A DNA stretch of 64,000 nt, taken from Lachnospiraceae bacterium. GTDB lineage: Bacteria > Bacillota > Clostridia > Lachnospirales > Lachnospiraceae. This document shows, piece after piece, positions 33,627 through 41,483 of this stretch; positions within the stretch are counted from its first letter, which is position 1, and each line of letters starts with the position of its first letter. The stretch covers positions 141,984 to 205,983 of the forward strand of contig SVEC01000003.1 of the NCBI GenBank assembly GCA_015057555.1. Direction: 5' to 3'. Below the pieces are notes generated by a model. That model saw only the letters and a list, made by a program, of their open reading frames with translations, made no database searches and had not been told where the DNA came from. Made by a program: the position numbers and the translations under genes.

Positions 33627-34040
33627 ATGGAAAGATGGGAAATACAACAGAGAATAAACACCTTAGAGTCGCGTAGGGCAGAGCTGGAGGAGAAAATCTC
33701 TAAGCTTGAGGGAAGAAAGGAAAGATTAGAGCTAGAACAGGCTGCAAAGCTTAGAGATATAGAAAATGTGTCAGACCTATATTCCGAAAGACGAACAACT
33801 TCTGAACTACTTTATGAAGGGCTCGAGGGCGTTGCAGCAACTAAGGCAGCAGGTAAGCTTGGAGAAATCTATAGTATAGGCAATCAGGAAGCTTTGGTGT
33901 CCAAGATGGAAGATATCATATATTATTTGAAAAAATGTTGTGAAAAGGCTGATGCAGATATAGAAGACGCAAGGTTAGAGATATCAAATATTGACTGCCA
34001 ACTGTATGATGATAGGAAAGCTTTGGAGGAAATGGAGTGA
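33627..34040 (+). CDS. Orphan coiled-coil cassette protein (DUF5082/YwqH-like)
   Basis: 137 residues, MERWEIQQRINTLESRRAEL at the start and coiled coil throughout. It is the closest relative of the protein at 24520 but is not followed by the small proteins and substrate of a full cassette: a terminator comes next. It may be the remaining first gene of a lost cassette, or serve another substrate in trans. ATG 33627 is chosen for the GGAG site 7 bp upstream; an in-frame ATG at 33594 lacks one. Confidence 0.6.
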   Translation: MERWEIQQRINTLESRRAELEEKISKLEGRKERLELEQAAKLRDIENVSDLYSERRTTSELLYEGLEGVAATKAAGKLGEIYSIGNQEALVSKMEDIIYYLKKCCEKADADIEDARLEISNIDCQLYDDRKALEEME

Positions 34041-34065
34041 GTAATTTAGTGACAGAGTAGCGAGA

Positions 34066-34096
34066 GTGTGGTTTGTAAGCGAAACCACACTTTTTT
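34066..34096 (+). terminator. Terminator after the orphan coiled-coil gene
   Basis: GTGTGGTTT (34066-34074) pairs with AAACCACAC (34082-34090), followed by six T. Confidence 0.88.
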
Positions 34097-34236
34097 ATTG
34101 TGCAAATTACACTAAGAAAGTTATGAAAAATGTAGAAAAGTGTATGAAGTGTTGAGGAAATATGGGGAATTTGGTATTATTAGGGAAATATGATGGGTTA
34201 GAAACGAAAAAATATAAAATTGGGAGGTATGTGAAT

Positions 34237-34659
34237 ATGGGAACAAGAGCGGAGTTGGATTCATTAGCTAGAGAGTTAGCATATATGAAGAGTAAATATA
34301 GTGCTTGTCAGAAAAGATGTGATGATTTGGAGATAGCTAGTCAGAACATGAAAAGTTTACAAGTTGATTATTGGAATTATAATTTGGAAGTACAAAGTAA
34401 AATAAATTCTTATAATCAAGATGCAAATAAATGGGTAGGCATATTGTTTGATGAAATAGAGAAAACAAAAGATGATTTCACAAATTGCTATGAGAAATTT
34501 GATGCAATAAATTCAAGCTTACAAAAAACTTACGAGGATGAAGTATATTACAAAGATGAAATATTAGCAAAAGATATTAGTGAATTAGAGAGAAAAGTAC
34601 GTAATTTTAAATTAGATGACGAGGATGATAAGGAAGGAGGGATTTTTCCATGGCTGTAA
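34237..34659 (+). CDS. Coiled-coil partner of the LXG effector
   Basis: About 140 residues, helical coiled coil (LDSLARELAYMKSKYSACQK) with an acidic tail ending in IFPWL. ATG 34237 is chosen because GGGAGG lies 9 bp upstream, and the length then agrees with the other coiled-coil proteins; an in-frame ATG exists at 34162. The gene overlaps the LXG effector by 10 bp. Small helical Lap proteins bind LXG domains and are needed for their export, and this is probably one. Confidence 0.55.
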   Translation: MGTRAELDSLARELAYMKSKYSACQKRCDDLEIASQNMKSLQVDYWNYNLEVQSKINSYNQDANKWVGILFDEIEKTKDDFTNCYEKFDAINSSLQKTYEDEVYYKDEILAKDISELERKVRNFKLDDEDDKEGGIFPWL

Positions 34660-36053
34660 GATTTTCGGAAAAAGAAATATATAAGTTAGAAACAGATATT
34701 GAATATGAGTGTAAGTTGTATTTGCAGAATTTAGATTATATTACAGAGGACATCAATTCTTTTGTGAGCTCGACATCTATGACTGGTGCCACAGCAGAAA
34801 GTATAAAGTCTTACTTTGGTGAAACGCATACTGCTCTTATTAATATGATAAAGAGCTATATAGAGGAGTATAGAGCAAAAAAAACCACCTATTTAGAAAA
34901 TCTGTCCCAAGTAGATCCTAAGGTGAATGCTGTTATTGATACTGATGTTTTATCACAGTGCGTTACAGATTTTGCCAGTCTCAAAACAGGATTCGATTCC
35001 TTAATTGCAACATTTGGGGAGATACATAGACAAATATGTCATATAGTACCAGTTTATACAGATTATACAAGTAGCGGAGGGTGGAGTGCTAATGATTTGT
35101 TAAAAAGTCGATTTGATTTTGCGGCAAATACAATTAGCTTAGTACAGCAGGACATAGAAGCTTATGATACGGAAGAAGTGACTGTGAAAATAGGACCGTT
35201 ACAAGCATACCGCGATTCTATTGAGACATTGATTGCTGAATTAAAGGATAAGGATGACAGTTACGTAACAAGTTACCAGTCAGGCGACTTGGCTAATGTT
35301 GAAAGCTTTTACGATGCGGCTATGGGATATGGTGTATCTCAAGCATATTTGGATAATGTAGAAGATACTGTGGGAGATAAACTGGAAGGTGATCGTATAG
35401 CGTTTAAAGAAGGTAAAATTGATTTGGTTATGAATGCCTTACATAATACATATAAAGCTGTCTCTTCAGCTTTTAGTGCTGTTGGAAATATATCTGTAGG
35501 TGTAGCTACCTTTGTTTTTGATCCTGTTGGAGGTTCTATAAAAGTTGTAAATGGAATTAATGATGCATTTGATTCATTAGACGGCTTTTATCAGTCGGGG
35601 AGTTATTGGGTAGCATATGCTAAGGATGATATTTACCATGTACCTATTTCTATAAAAGGAGAGTTGGGTGATCATTTAACTGATTGTTTTTTTGGTGAGT
35701 ATGCAGAAAACTTTGAAAACTCAGGAACCGTTCTTAGTACTACTTTATCAATAATTGATACCTATAACAGTACTGGAAGTGGGAAATGGACATTTATTTA
35801 TGTACTGTCAGATTTAACAGGAGAGTATGTTATAGTGCCAGCTGCTACCGAGATGACAGTAAATGGGATAGAGTATGTTACGGGAGAAGATATAAGCGGT
35901 TCTGTGTATGAGGATATAGTATCTGATCTAATTGGCGATGCTTATAGTGCACCATTGGATAATATAAATGATAAAATGTCCGATGAAGCTGGCAGAGCAG
36001 AGGTTTTAGAAGCATGTGATGAAACCCTTAATCTTGATGCATATCGATATTGA
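34650..36053 (+). CDS. LXG-domain T7SS effector
   Basis: 467 residues. The N-terminal 200 residues form an LXG-like helical domain; the segment TGATAESIKSYFGETHTALI (about 48-67) matches the conserved block of LXG toxins, in which a Gly-Ala-Ala-Ile-Tyr-Glu-His pattern is typical. A Gly-rich hydrophobic stretch (AVGNISVGVATFVFDPVGGS, about 275-295) follows. The C-terminal 150 residues have no motif I recognise. LXG proteins are exported by T7SSb and usually end in an antibacterial toxin. Downstream genes (36142, 36437) are typical LXG neighbours. The toxin activity is unknown. Confidence 0.72.
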   Translation: MAVRFSEKEIYKLETDIEYECKLYLQNLDYITEDINSFVSSTSMTGATAESIKSYFGETHTALINMIKSYIEEYRAKKTTYLENLSQVDPKVNAVIDTDVLSQCVTDFASLKTGFDSLIATFGEIHRQICHIVPVYTDYTSSGGWSANDLLKSRFDFAANTISLVQQDIEAYDTEEVTVKIGPLQAYRDSIETLIAELKDKDDSYVTSYQSGDLANVESFYDAAMGYGVSQAYLDNVEDTVGDKLEGDRIAFKEGKIDLVMNALHNTYKAVSSAFSAVGNISVGVATFVFDPVGGSIKVVNGINDAFDSLDGFYQSGSYWVAYAKDDIYHVPISIKGELGDHLTDCFFGEYAENFENSGTVLSTTLSIIDTYNSTGSGKWTFIYVLSDLTGEYVIVPAATEMTVNGIEYVTGEDISGSVYEDIVSDLIGDAYSAPLDNINDKMSDEAGRAEVLEACDETLNLDAYRY

Positions 36054-36141
36054 TATTCTTTCTGGAACTAGAAGAGAGTATGTAATAGCCAAGAAGTAAA
36101 TAAGAATTCTGGTTCGAATACTAAAAGAAAGGAGAATAAAA

Positions 36142-36423
36142 ATGGATATAAATATAGATTCAAAACAACTAGATGGTGAGATGAAAGAATTAGAAAGTAG
36201 TGTTGATCAAATCTACTTCCACAATAGAGTGGAAATGCCATCGCAAGATATTATTAAGGGATGTGCGTTAGAAGCATATATGCAGGAATATTCAAAAATT
36301 GTTGAAGTTATGGCATTGTATCAGTCGCTTTTGTTAGATGATATAGCTTTTGTTAAAAGTAAAGCTGCTGAGGTTGAAAAAGCAGATAGTGATTATGCAA
36401 CACAAGTAAAATCTAATTCATGA
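36142..36423 (+). CDS. WXG100-like small protein of the LXG unit
   Basis: 93 residues, two helices with EMPSQDIIKGCALEAYMQEY at the turn and a KADSDYATQV end, similar to the small T7SS-associated (TIGR04197-like) proteins near LXG genes. AAAGGAGAA precedes the ATG. The 88 bp between the effector and this gene show nothing notable. Probably a partner in export; the family call is tentative. Confidence 0.55.
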   Translation: MDINIDSKQLDGEMKELESSVDQIYFHNRVEMPSQDIIKGCALEAYMQEYSKIVEVMALYQSLLLDDIAFVKSKAAEVEKADSDYATQVKSNS

Positions 36424-36436
36424 TGAGGTGTGACAG

Positions 36437-36778
36437 ATGAGAATATTACCTATAGGAACTATAGTAAAACTGAAAAATGAGAAACATAAGGTTATGATAG
36501 TGTCTAGGATGATTAGTCTAACGCTTGGAGAGGAAAAATACTATTTTGACTATGCTGGATGCGTATATCCGCGAGGTATAGTTGGACAACATGTAGCAAA
36601 TTTTAATGAGGAAGATATAGAAGAAGTGCTTTTTGAGGGTTTTGTAGATGAGGATGAAGAAAAGGAATTGGAAATCATTAACCAATGGATTCAGACCACG
36701 GATTGTAAGCGAGCGGATCTTAATTTGATTAGGCAAATTGTCGAATTAAAACAAAAAGAAAAGAAGGAAGAAAAATAG
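36437..36778 (+). CDS. DUF4176 protein
   Basis: 113 residues. The start RILPIGTIVKLKNEKHKVMI and the later YYFDYAGCVYPRGIVG and EEDIEEVLFEGF are typical of DUF4176, a small cytosolic family found in T7SS/LXG loci across Firmicutes. Its role is unknown; it may act as adapter or immunity protein for the LXG effector. It begins 13 bp after the previous gene, and a strong terminator follows: it is the last gene of the island. Confidence 0.85.
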   Translation: MRILPIGTIVKLKNEKHKVMIVSRMISLTLGEEKYYFDYAGCVYPRGIVGQHVANFNEEDIEEVLFEGFVDEDEEKELEIINQWIQTTDCKRADLNLIRQIVELKQKEKKEEK

Positions 36779-36785
36779 AAATTCC

Positions 36786-36812
36786 TGCCGGGACATCCGT
36801 CCCGGCATTTTC
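36786..36812 (+). terminator. Terminator at the end of the T7SS island
   Basis: TGCCGGGAC (36786-36794) pairs with GTCCCGGCA (36799-36807), followed by T. It separates the island from pflA. Confidence 0.9.
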
Positions 36813-36896
36813 AATTTTTCCCTATACAACATTTCCACCATTTATGCTATACTACCTATGTCAATAAAATTTATTTTTGATATGAGGAGAACAACC

Positions 36897-37679
36897 ATGG
36901 ACGGAATAATTCATTCAATAGAAACCTTCGGTACCGTAGACGGACCGGGGATTAGATATGTAGTATTTGTAAAGGGATGTCCTATGAGATGTCTTTACTG
37001 TCACAACCCGGACACCTGGCTTATGAAGGGTGGAGAGACTAAGTCAGTGACAGAAATCCTTGATGACTATGAGAGGTACAAGCCATTTCTTAAGGGTGGT
37101 GGACTTACTGTGACAGGTGGTGAGCCACTTCTACAGATTGACTTTCTTATAGAGCTTTTTGAAGAGGCTAAGAAGAGAGATATCCATACCTGTCTTGATA
37201 CCTCAGGTATTCAATTTAGAAGAAATAAGCCTGAGATACTTGCCAAGTACGAGAGACTTATGAAGGCTACTGACCTTATAATGCTTGACATTAAGCACAT
37301 TGACCCTGAGCAGCACAAGGCCTTAACAGGTCAGCCACAGGATAATATCCTCGATTTCCTTCAGTTTATGGAGGAGCAGGAGAAGACAGTTTGGATTCGC
37401 CACGTGCTAGTTCCAGGTATAACCTTAAATGAGGAATACCTTAAGCGATTAGGAACCTACCTGGCTAAGTTTAGACAGGTAAAAGCTCTTGATGTTCTTC
37501 CTTACCACAATATGGGAGTGGAGAAGTACGAGAAGCTGGGTAAGGAATATCCTCTTGCAGGAGTACCTGAAGCTACTAAGGAGCAGGCTATCTGGGCCAA
37601 GGATATTATACTTGAAGCCATGAAGGTGGAGAGACACAGACTTATAGAGACAGGGGAGTTTGTGGTTAAAGAGAATTAG
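36897..37679 (+). CDS. pflA: Pyruvate formate-lyase activating enzyme (radical SAM)
   Basis: 260 residues. CPMRCLYC gives the radical-SAM cysteines Cys28, Cys32 and Cys35; GGGLTVTGGEPLLQ binds SAM; FGTVDGPGIRYVVFVKGC is typical of PFL activases. It uses a [4Fe-4S] cluster and SAM to remove a hydrogen from the glycine of the radical domain, here Gly54 of the protein at 10062. pflA is normally next to pflB; here 26 kb of T7SS genes lie between. ATG 36897 is chosen for the GAGGAG site; the upstream in-frame start at 36858 has none. It has its own promoter region (possible -10 TATACT at 36848). Confidence 0.95.
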   Translation: MDGIIHSIETFGTVDGPGIRYVVFVKGCPMRCLYCHNPDTWLMKGGETKSVTEILDDYERYKPFLKGGGLTVTGGEPLLQIDFLIELFEEAKKRDIHTCLDTSGIQFRRNKPEILAKYERLMKATDLIMLDIKHIDPEQHKALTGQPQDNILDFLQFMEEQEKTVWIRHVLVPGITLNEEYLKRLGTYLAKFRQVKALDVLPYHNMGVEKYEKLGKEYPLAGVPEATKEQAIWAKDIILEAMKVERHRLIETGEFVVKEN

Positions 37680-37743
37680 TACTAGAATTCATTCATAAAC
37701 TACAAGCCTAAAGCATACCATTACTAAAAAAGCTGGTATGTGT

Positions 37744-38493
37744 ATGAAAAATATAAATCATGATAAAAAGAGAGAATTGCATCCACTATATAAGTGTGCA
37801 GTTCTCTTTTTGTGTGTATTGGGAGCTGCGATTATATTTGTGGATTGGCCACAGAAACCGAAGTCTACCTACGAAGTAGAAGATCAAGAGGAAATATCAA
37901 AGCAGAATAATAAAACTACAGAAGCTTCAGTGCTGGTGGTGATTGACCCGGGACATGGTGGCAATGACCCTGGAAAGGTTAGCAGGGATGGAATACTTGA
38001 AAAGGATGTTAATCTTCAAATCTCTCTTTGCGTAAAGCAGGAGCTTGAAGCCAGAGGGGTAGAGGCTCTTCTGCTTAGAACCACAGATGATAACCTGGCT
38101 ACTGCAGGTGCAACTAACAAGAAAAACTCCGATATGAAAAATAGAGTTGCAAAAATCAATGATTGTAATCCGGATTTTCTAATCAGCATACACCAAAATA
38201 GCTTTACAGACCCAAAGGTGAGAGGACCTCAGGTGTTCTACCATGGCTCCTCTGAAGCTAGCGAAACCTTTGCTCTTAGGCTACAGGAAAAGCTTAATGC
38301 CATCAATCCTCAGTTCGCCAGAGAAGCCAAAGAGGGAAATGATTATTACCTACTTAACAAATCTGTCTGCCCGGGAGTTATTCTAGAGTGTGGCTTCCTT
38401 AGCTGCCCAGAGGAGACTGCTCTGCTTACCAGTCAGCAGTACCAACAAAAAATAGCATCAGCTATTGCTGATGCTATCTTAGATGTTCATTAA
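37744..38493 (+). CDS. N-acetylmuramoyl-L-alanine amidase (Amidase_3, CwlD-like)
   Basis: About 249 residues. A membrane anchor or signal lies near 15-35 (CAVLFLCVLGAAIIF), and the catalytic domain starts near residue 65: VVIDPGHGGNDPG (zinc His), GILEKDVNLQIS (zinc Glu), LISIHQNS (zinc His) and GVILECGFLS (catalytic Glu). It cuts the bond between MurNAc and the peptide in peptidoglycan. CwlD makes muramic lactam in spores, but this cannot be told from other Amidase_3 enzymes here. The start is uncertain (37738 or 37744); CATACCA/TGGTATG forms a hairpin right at it. The 3' end holds a terminator for the opposite strand. Confidence 0.88.
   Translation: MKNINHDKKRELHPLYKCAVLFLCVLGAAIIFVDWPQKPKSTYEVEDQEEISKQNNKTTEASVLVVIDPGHGGNDPGKVSRDGILEKDVNLQISLCVKQELEARGVEALLLRTTDDNLATAGATNKKNSDMKNRVAKINDCNPDFLISIHQNSFTDPKVRGPQVFYHGSSEASETFALRLQEKLNAINPQFAREAKEGNDYYLLNKSVCPGVILECGFLSCPEETALLTSQQYQQKIASAIADAILDVH
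38447..38477 (-). terminator. Minus-strand terminator of yjfB inside the amidase gene
   Basis: ATAGCATCAGC (38452-38462) and GCTGATGCTAT (38467-38477) form a perfect 11-bp stem; the A run 38447-38452 gives six T on the minus strand. It lies within the last codons of the amidase (IASAIADAI), so both genes share it. Confidence 0.8.
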
Positions 38494-38675
38494 AGCTTGA
38501 TATCAATGTTTGCTCCTACAAATGGATTAACTGATTGCTCCATCATCTGGGTAATCATATCTCCGTTGGTCTCTACAGTATCCAGAGCCTTCTTAAGCAT
38601 TGATATGTCTATAGCGTTCATATTGCCAGTGCCGGTTAATGAAATATTAGTGCTGCTAAGTGATGTAATATTCAT
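38490..38675 (-). CDS. YjfB-family protein (putative motility protein)
   Basis: 61 residues. DISMLKKALDTVETNGDMIT and the end NPFVGANIDIKL match the YjfB family, small proteins often annotated as putative motility proteins in Firmicutes. It starts with ATG at 38675 behind AAAGGA on its strand; an ATG at 38714 is further upstream. It converges on the amidase gene and overlaps its stop by 4 bp. With cheW at 45.2 kb it hints at a motile organism. Biochemical role unknown. Confidence 0.82.
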   Translation of the reverse strand: MNITSLSSTNISLTGTGNMNAIDISMLKKALDTVETNGDMITQMMEQSVNPFVGANIDIKL

Positions 38676-38799
38676 AAGCTCACATCCTTTTCCTATAATA
38701 TAGTACTCATCCAACCTAATTATATATCAAAATGTTACATAATTCAATTACTATTTGAACAATATCAGTATTTTTGCTATTTTATCGTAGGAAAATTCC

Positions 38800-39035
38800 G
38801 TTTACATAATATTTCCTTGTTGATTTACATAAATTTAGTGGTACAATATATGTAACCATTAAGTAAATAGGTTATGTAAACAGTACCCACTTGCCGATAT
38901 ATAGTATATATGGAGTTTTTTTGACTTGATTTTAGATTTGTAACAAATTGTAACAATTATGTAATATTTTCTATTGACAAAGGGGATGAGTGTTGCTATA
39001 ATGACATTTGTAACAAGTTGTAACAAATTTGTAAC
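38800..39035 (+). promoter_or_regulatory. Promoter with WalR-like boxes, upstream of the NlpC/P60 gene
   Basis: The promoter is TTGACA (38974-38979), 17 bp, TATAAT (38997-39002): a perfect consensus. Upstream lie TGTAAC (38939), TGTAAC (38949) and TGTAAT (38960); downstream TGTAAC at 39009, 39019 and 39030. The pairs 38949/38960 and 39019/39030 have the 5-bp gap of the WalR (YycF) box TGTWAH-N5-TGTWAH. An inverted repeat GTTTACATAA (38800) / TTATGTAAAC (38872) lies further up. WalR controls cell-wall hydrolases in Bacillus and Staphylococcus, and the gene here is one. The 410 bp between yjfB and the gene otherwise hold nothing coding. Confidence 0.6.
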
Positions 39036-39084
39036 ATATTAAAAAAGCATTTAGGTAAGGATAATTAATTGGAGGTAAAAGAGT

Positions 39085-40467
39085 ATGAAGAAACCATGTA
39101 AAAAGTGGTTAGCTTTAACTGCCTTGGCAGGTATGTCACTTTGTTTATCAGGTGTACATATGGCTGGAGCAAGTGAAGTAGTGTACGACGATTCAAACGT
39201 AAGCATCACATCTGCAGTTGACAGATATATTGCTACTAATGATAATCCAGTTGCAAATATAGTAGAAGGCTATGAGGAGGATAAGGACCAGACACTTCAG
39301 TTGGGAGATGCTTCAAACACTGTGAATTCTGGCAAGCCTACGGCAACTATTGAAGAGGTGAAGGCACCAGAGAGCGCTACTGGAACAGTTAAGGTTAATA
39401 ATATTACAGGTGAGGTTACCGTAGTTGATCCTAATGCAGCTACAACTGAGGAAGCTGTTCAGACTACAGAGGCTACACCTGCTACAGAAAGTACAACAAC
39501 CCAGGCACAGGCTACATATGACAATACATCAACAGATGGTTTTGTGTATGCACTAGCTGAGCCGGATATGACAGGCAGAGCAGTTGTTACTGCCAGCGGG
39601 TCTGTAAATATTAGAGAGTCAGGCACTGTGGATTCACCAAGGGTTGGTAATATTAATGCAGGTGGAATTTTAACAGTTAAGGAAAAAGGTTCTGAGTGGT
39701 CACTTGTAACATCAAATGGTGTAACTGGCTACATTAAGAATGAGTTTTTAGCCTTTGACGCAGACGCGGCTACATATGCAGCAAGCAACCTTAAGAAGGT
39801 TGTTAAGATTAATACAGCTTCTCTTAGAGTAAGAGCAGCGGCTAATGAAAACAGTGAGACACTTACTCTTGTAACAGAGGGTAATGCCTATGGTATAGAA
39901 GAGATTGGTGCAGGTTGGACTAAGATTCATGTAGATGATTCTGTATCAGGCTATGTTAGAAATGACTACATTATTCTTGATTACACTGGTCCGGTGGCAC
40001 ATGTTGTAACAGATGCACCTGCTAATTCAGGCAATACCGGAAGCACTGGTACTACTGAAAACACTACTACTGAGTCAACTGGTATAACAACTCCACCATC
40101 TACTAACATAGGACAAGATATCGTTAACTACGCATTGCAGTTTGTAGGTAATCCGTATGTTTATGGTGGAACCTCTCTTACAAATGGAGCTGACTGTTCA
40201 GGCTTTGTAATGAGAATATATGCAGACTTTGGTTATTCAATTCCTAGAACAGCTGATGTTCAGGGTACTGTAGGTACAGAGGTTTCTCTCAGTGCACTTG
40301 CTCCTGGAGACTTAGTATTCTATGACAATGGTACAGGCTCTATTAAGCATGTTGCTCTTTACATTGGCAATGGACAGGTTGTTCATGCAAGTAGTAGTAC
40401 AACAGGAATTATTATAAGTAATGTTAATTACAAGCCACCATGCAAGGCGGTTAGAATTATTAATTAG
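39085..40467 (+). CDS. Secreted SH3b-NlpC/P60 peptidoglycan endopeptidase
   Basis: 460 residues. Signal peptide (1-30), Thr/Glu-rich spacer, two bacterial SH3 domains (about 170-225: GSVNIRESGTVDSPRVGNIN; about 245-300: ASLRVRAAANENSETLTLV), a second Thr/Ser-rich linker, then an NlpC/P60 domain (about 345-460). Cys371 in GADCSGFVMRIY and His422 in IKHVALYIGN are the catalytic pair. The SH3 domains bind the wall and the NlpC domain cuts the stem peptide, as in CwlO/LytF-type enzymes for cell growth or separation. WalR-like boxes upstream fit control by cell-wall status. Confidence 0.92.
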   Translation: MKKPCKKWLALTALAGMSLCLSGVHMAGASEVVYDDSNVSITSAVDRYIATNDNPVANIVEGYEEDKDQTLQLGDASNTVNSGKPTATIEEVKAPESATGTVKVNNITGEVTVVDPNAATTEEAVQTTEATPATESTTTQAQATYDNTSTDGFVYALAEPDMTGRAVVTASGSVNIRESGTVDSPRVGNINAGGILTVKEKGSEWSLVTSNGVTGYIKNEFLAFDADAATYAASNLKKVVKINTASLRVRAAANENSETLTLVTEGNAYGIEEIGAGWTKIHVDDSVSGYVRNDYIILDYTGPVAHVVTDAPANSGNTGSTGTTENTTTESTGITTPPSTNIGQDIVNYALQFVGNPYVYGGTSLTNGADCSGFVMRIYADFGYSIPRTADVQGTVGTEVSLSALAPGDLVFYDNGTGSIKHVALYIGNGQVVHASSSTTGIIISNVNYKPPCKAVRIIN

Positions 40468-40503
40468 ACTATATCGCACTTCTCCTACAAACGTGTGTGA
40501 TTT

Positions 40504-40535
40504 TGGAGCTATCAGCTTAGGCTGGTGGCTCCTTT
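40504..40535 (+). terminator. Probable terminator after the NlpC/P60 gene
   Basis: GGAGC...GCTCC with an inner AGC/GCT pair, followed by TTTGTTGTT. The stem is imperfect. Confidence 0.5.
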
Positions 40536-40607
40536 GTTGTTATTAGTGGTTTTGACGAATAAATATCAAAATCAAGAAAGATATTGTGTAAAATGTTAAA
40601 AAATACC

Positions 40608-40636
40608 TTTAAAATATACCTATTTTATGATATAAT
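40608..40636 (+). promoter_or_regulatory. Promoter of hpf
   Basis: TTTAAA (40608-40613), 17 bp, TATAAT (40631-40636). The ribosome site and ATG of hpf are 45-60 bp downstream. Confidence 0.5.
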
Positions 40637-40693
40637 CTCTGTAATATATCTTTCTCGAGATATATTAGTTTGACCAAAAAGGAGTGGGGCATT

Positions 40694-41221
40694 ATGAATT
40701 ACATCATTAGCGGAAAAAACATTGAGGTTACTGAGGGATTAAAGTCAGCTATTTACGATAAGTTAGGTAGACTTGAGAAGTTTTTTGCAGAGGATACAGA
40801 TGTACAGGTTACTTTCTCTGTAGAGAAGGAGAGACAGAAAATCGAGGTTACTATTCCTATGAAGGGACATATCATCAGAGCTGAGCAGGCAAGTGAGGAT
40901 ATGTATGTATCTATAGATTTAGTAGTTGAGGTTATAGAGCGTCAGGTTACTCGTTATAAGAAGAAGATAGTAGATAAGGAGCAGAATGCATCCTTCTTCC
41001 AGAATGATTTCTTCAACGTAGACGAGGATGATGATGAAGAGGTTAAGATTATTAGAAGTAAGAGATTCGCAGTTAAGCCTATGTATCCAGAGGATGCATG
41101 TGTGCAGATGGAGCTTTTAGGACACAACTTCTTCGTATTTAGAAATGCTGAGACGGATGAGGTTAACGTAGTTTATAAGCGTAAGGGTAATACATACGGA
41201 CTTATCGAGCCAGAGTTTTAG
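40694..41221 (+). CDS. hpf: Ribosome hibernation promoting factor, long form
   Basis: 175 residues. The N-terminal domain (IISGKNIEVTEGLKSAIYDK) is the S30AE/HPF fold that binds the decoding site. After an acidic linker (DEDDDEEVK) the C-terminal domain (RFAVKPMYPEDACVQMELLG) is the dimerisation part that joins two 70S ribosomes into 100S particles in slow growth. It has the length of Firmicutes long HPF. ATG 40694 follows AAAAAGGAG by 9 bp; a TTG at 40670 is unlikely. It is directly upstream of secA-prfB, a common order in Firmicutes. Confidence 0.94.
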   Translation: MNYIISGKNIEVTEGLKSAIYDKLGRLEKFFAEDTDVQVTFSVEKERQKIEVTIPMKGHIIRAEQASEDMYVSIDLVVEVIERQVTRYKKKIVDKEQNASFFQNDFFNVDEDDDEEVKIIRSKRFAVKPMYPEDACVQMELLGHNFFVFRNAETDEVNVVYKRKGNTYGLIEPEF

Positions 41222-41252
41222 AGTTAGTCTGGCACCAAAGTAGAATTTAATT

Positions 41253-41306
41253 GGACCGTCAGGTTCAGATACAGAATTATCTGTATTTGGCCTGGCGGTC
41301 TTTCTT
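41253..41306 (+). terminator. Terminator of hpf
   Basis: GACCGTCAGG pairs with CCTGGCGGTC (one G-T pair) around an inner AGATACAGA/TCTGTAT stem, followed by TTTCTTGTTT. Confidence 0.82.
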
Positions 41307-41322
41307 GTTTTAAAGAAAAAAC

Positions 41323-41467
41323 TTGCCTTGACTTTTGAATAATGTTATATTAAGGGGTATGATACCACAGCTGTGTCATTTTGAGAGAGAAAAAACTATA
41401 GAAGATTATGAAAAAAACAAAAGATATTTTATAATACATTTTAAGTATTTCTTAAAGTAAGAAATAC
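41323..41467 (+). promoter_or_regulatory. secA promoter and leader hairpin
   Basis: TTGCCT (41323-41328), 17 bp, TATATT (41346-41351). In the leader, GTATTTCTTA (41445-41454) and TAAGAAATAC (41458-41467) form a perfect 10-bp stem with a 3-nt loop, only 6 bases before the GGAGG site of secA. It could affect ribosome access. Confidence 0.55.
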
Positions 41468-41483
41468 AGGTTTGGAGGTAGAA

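Noticed and set aside
38497..38703. Open frame of 68 codons on the plus strand
   Set aside because: It is antisense to yjfB, whose product matches a known family.
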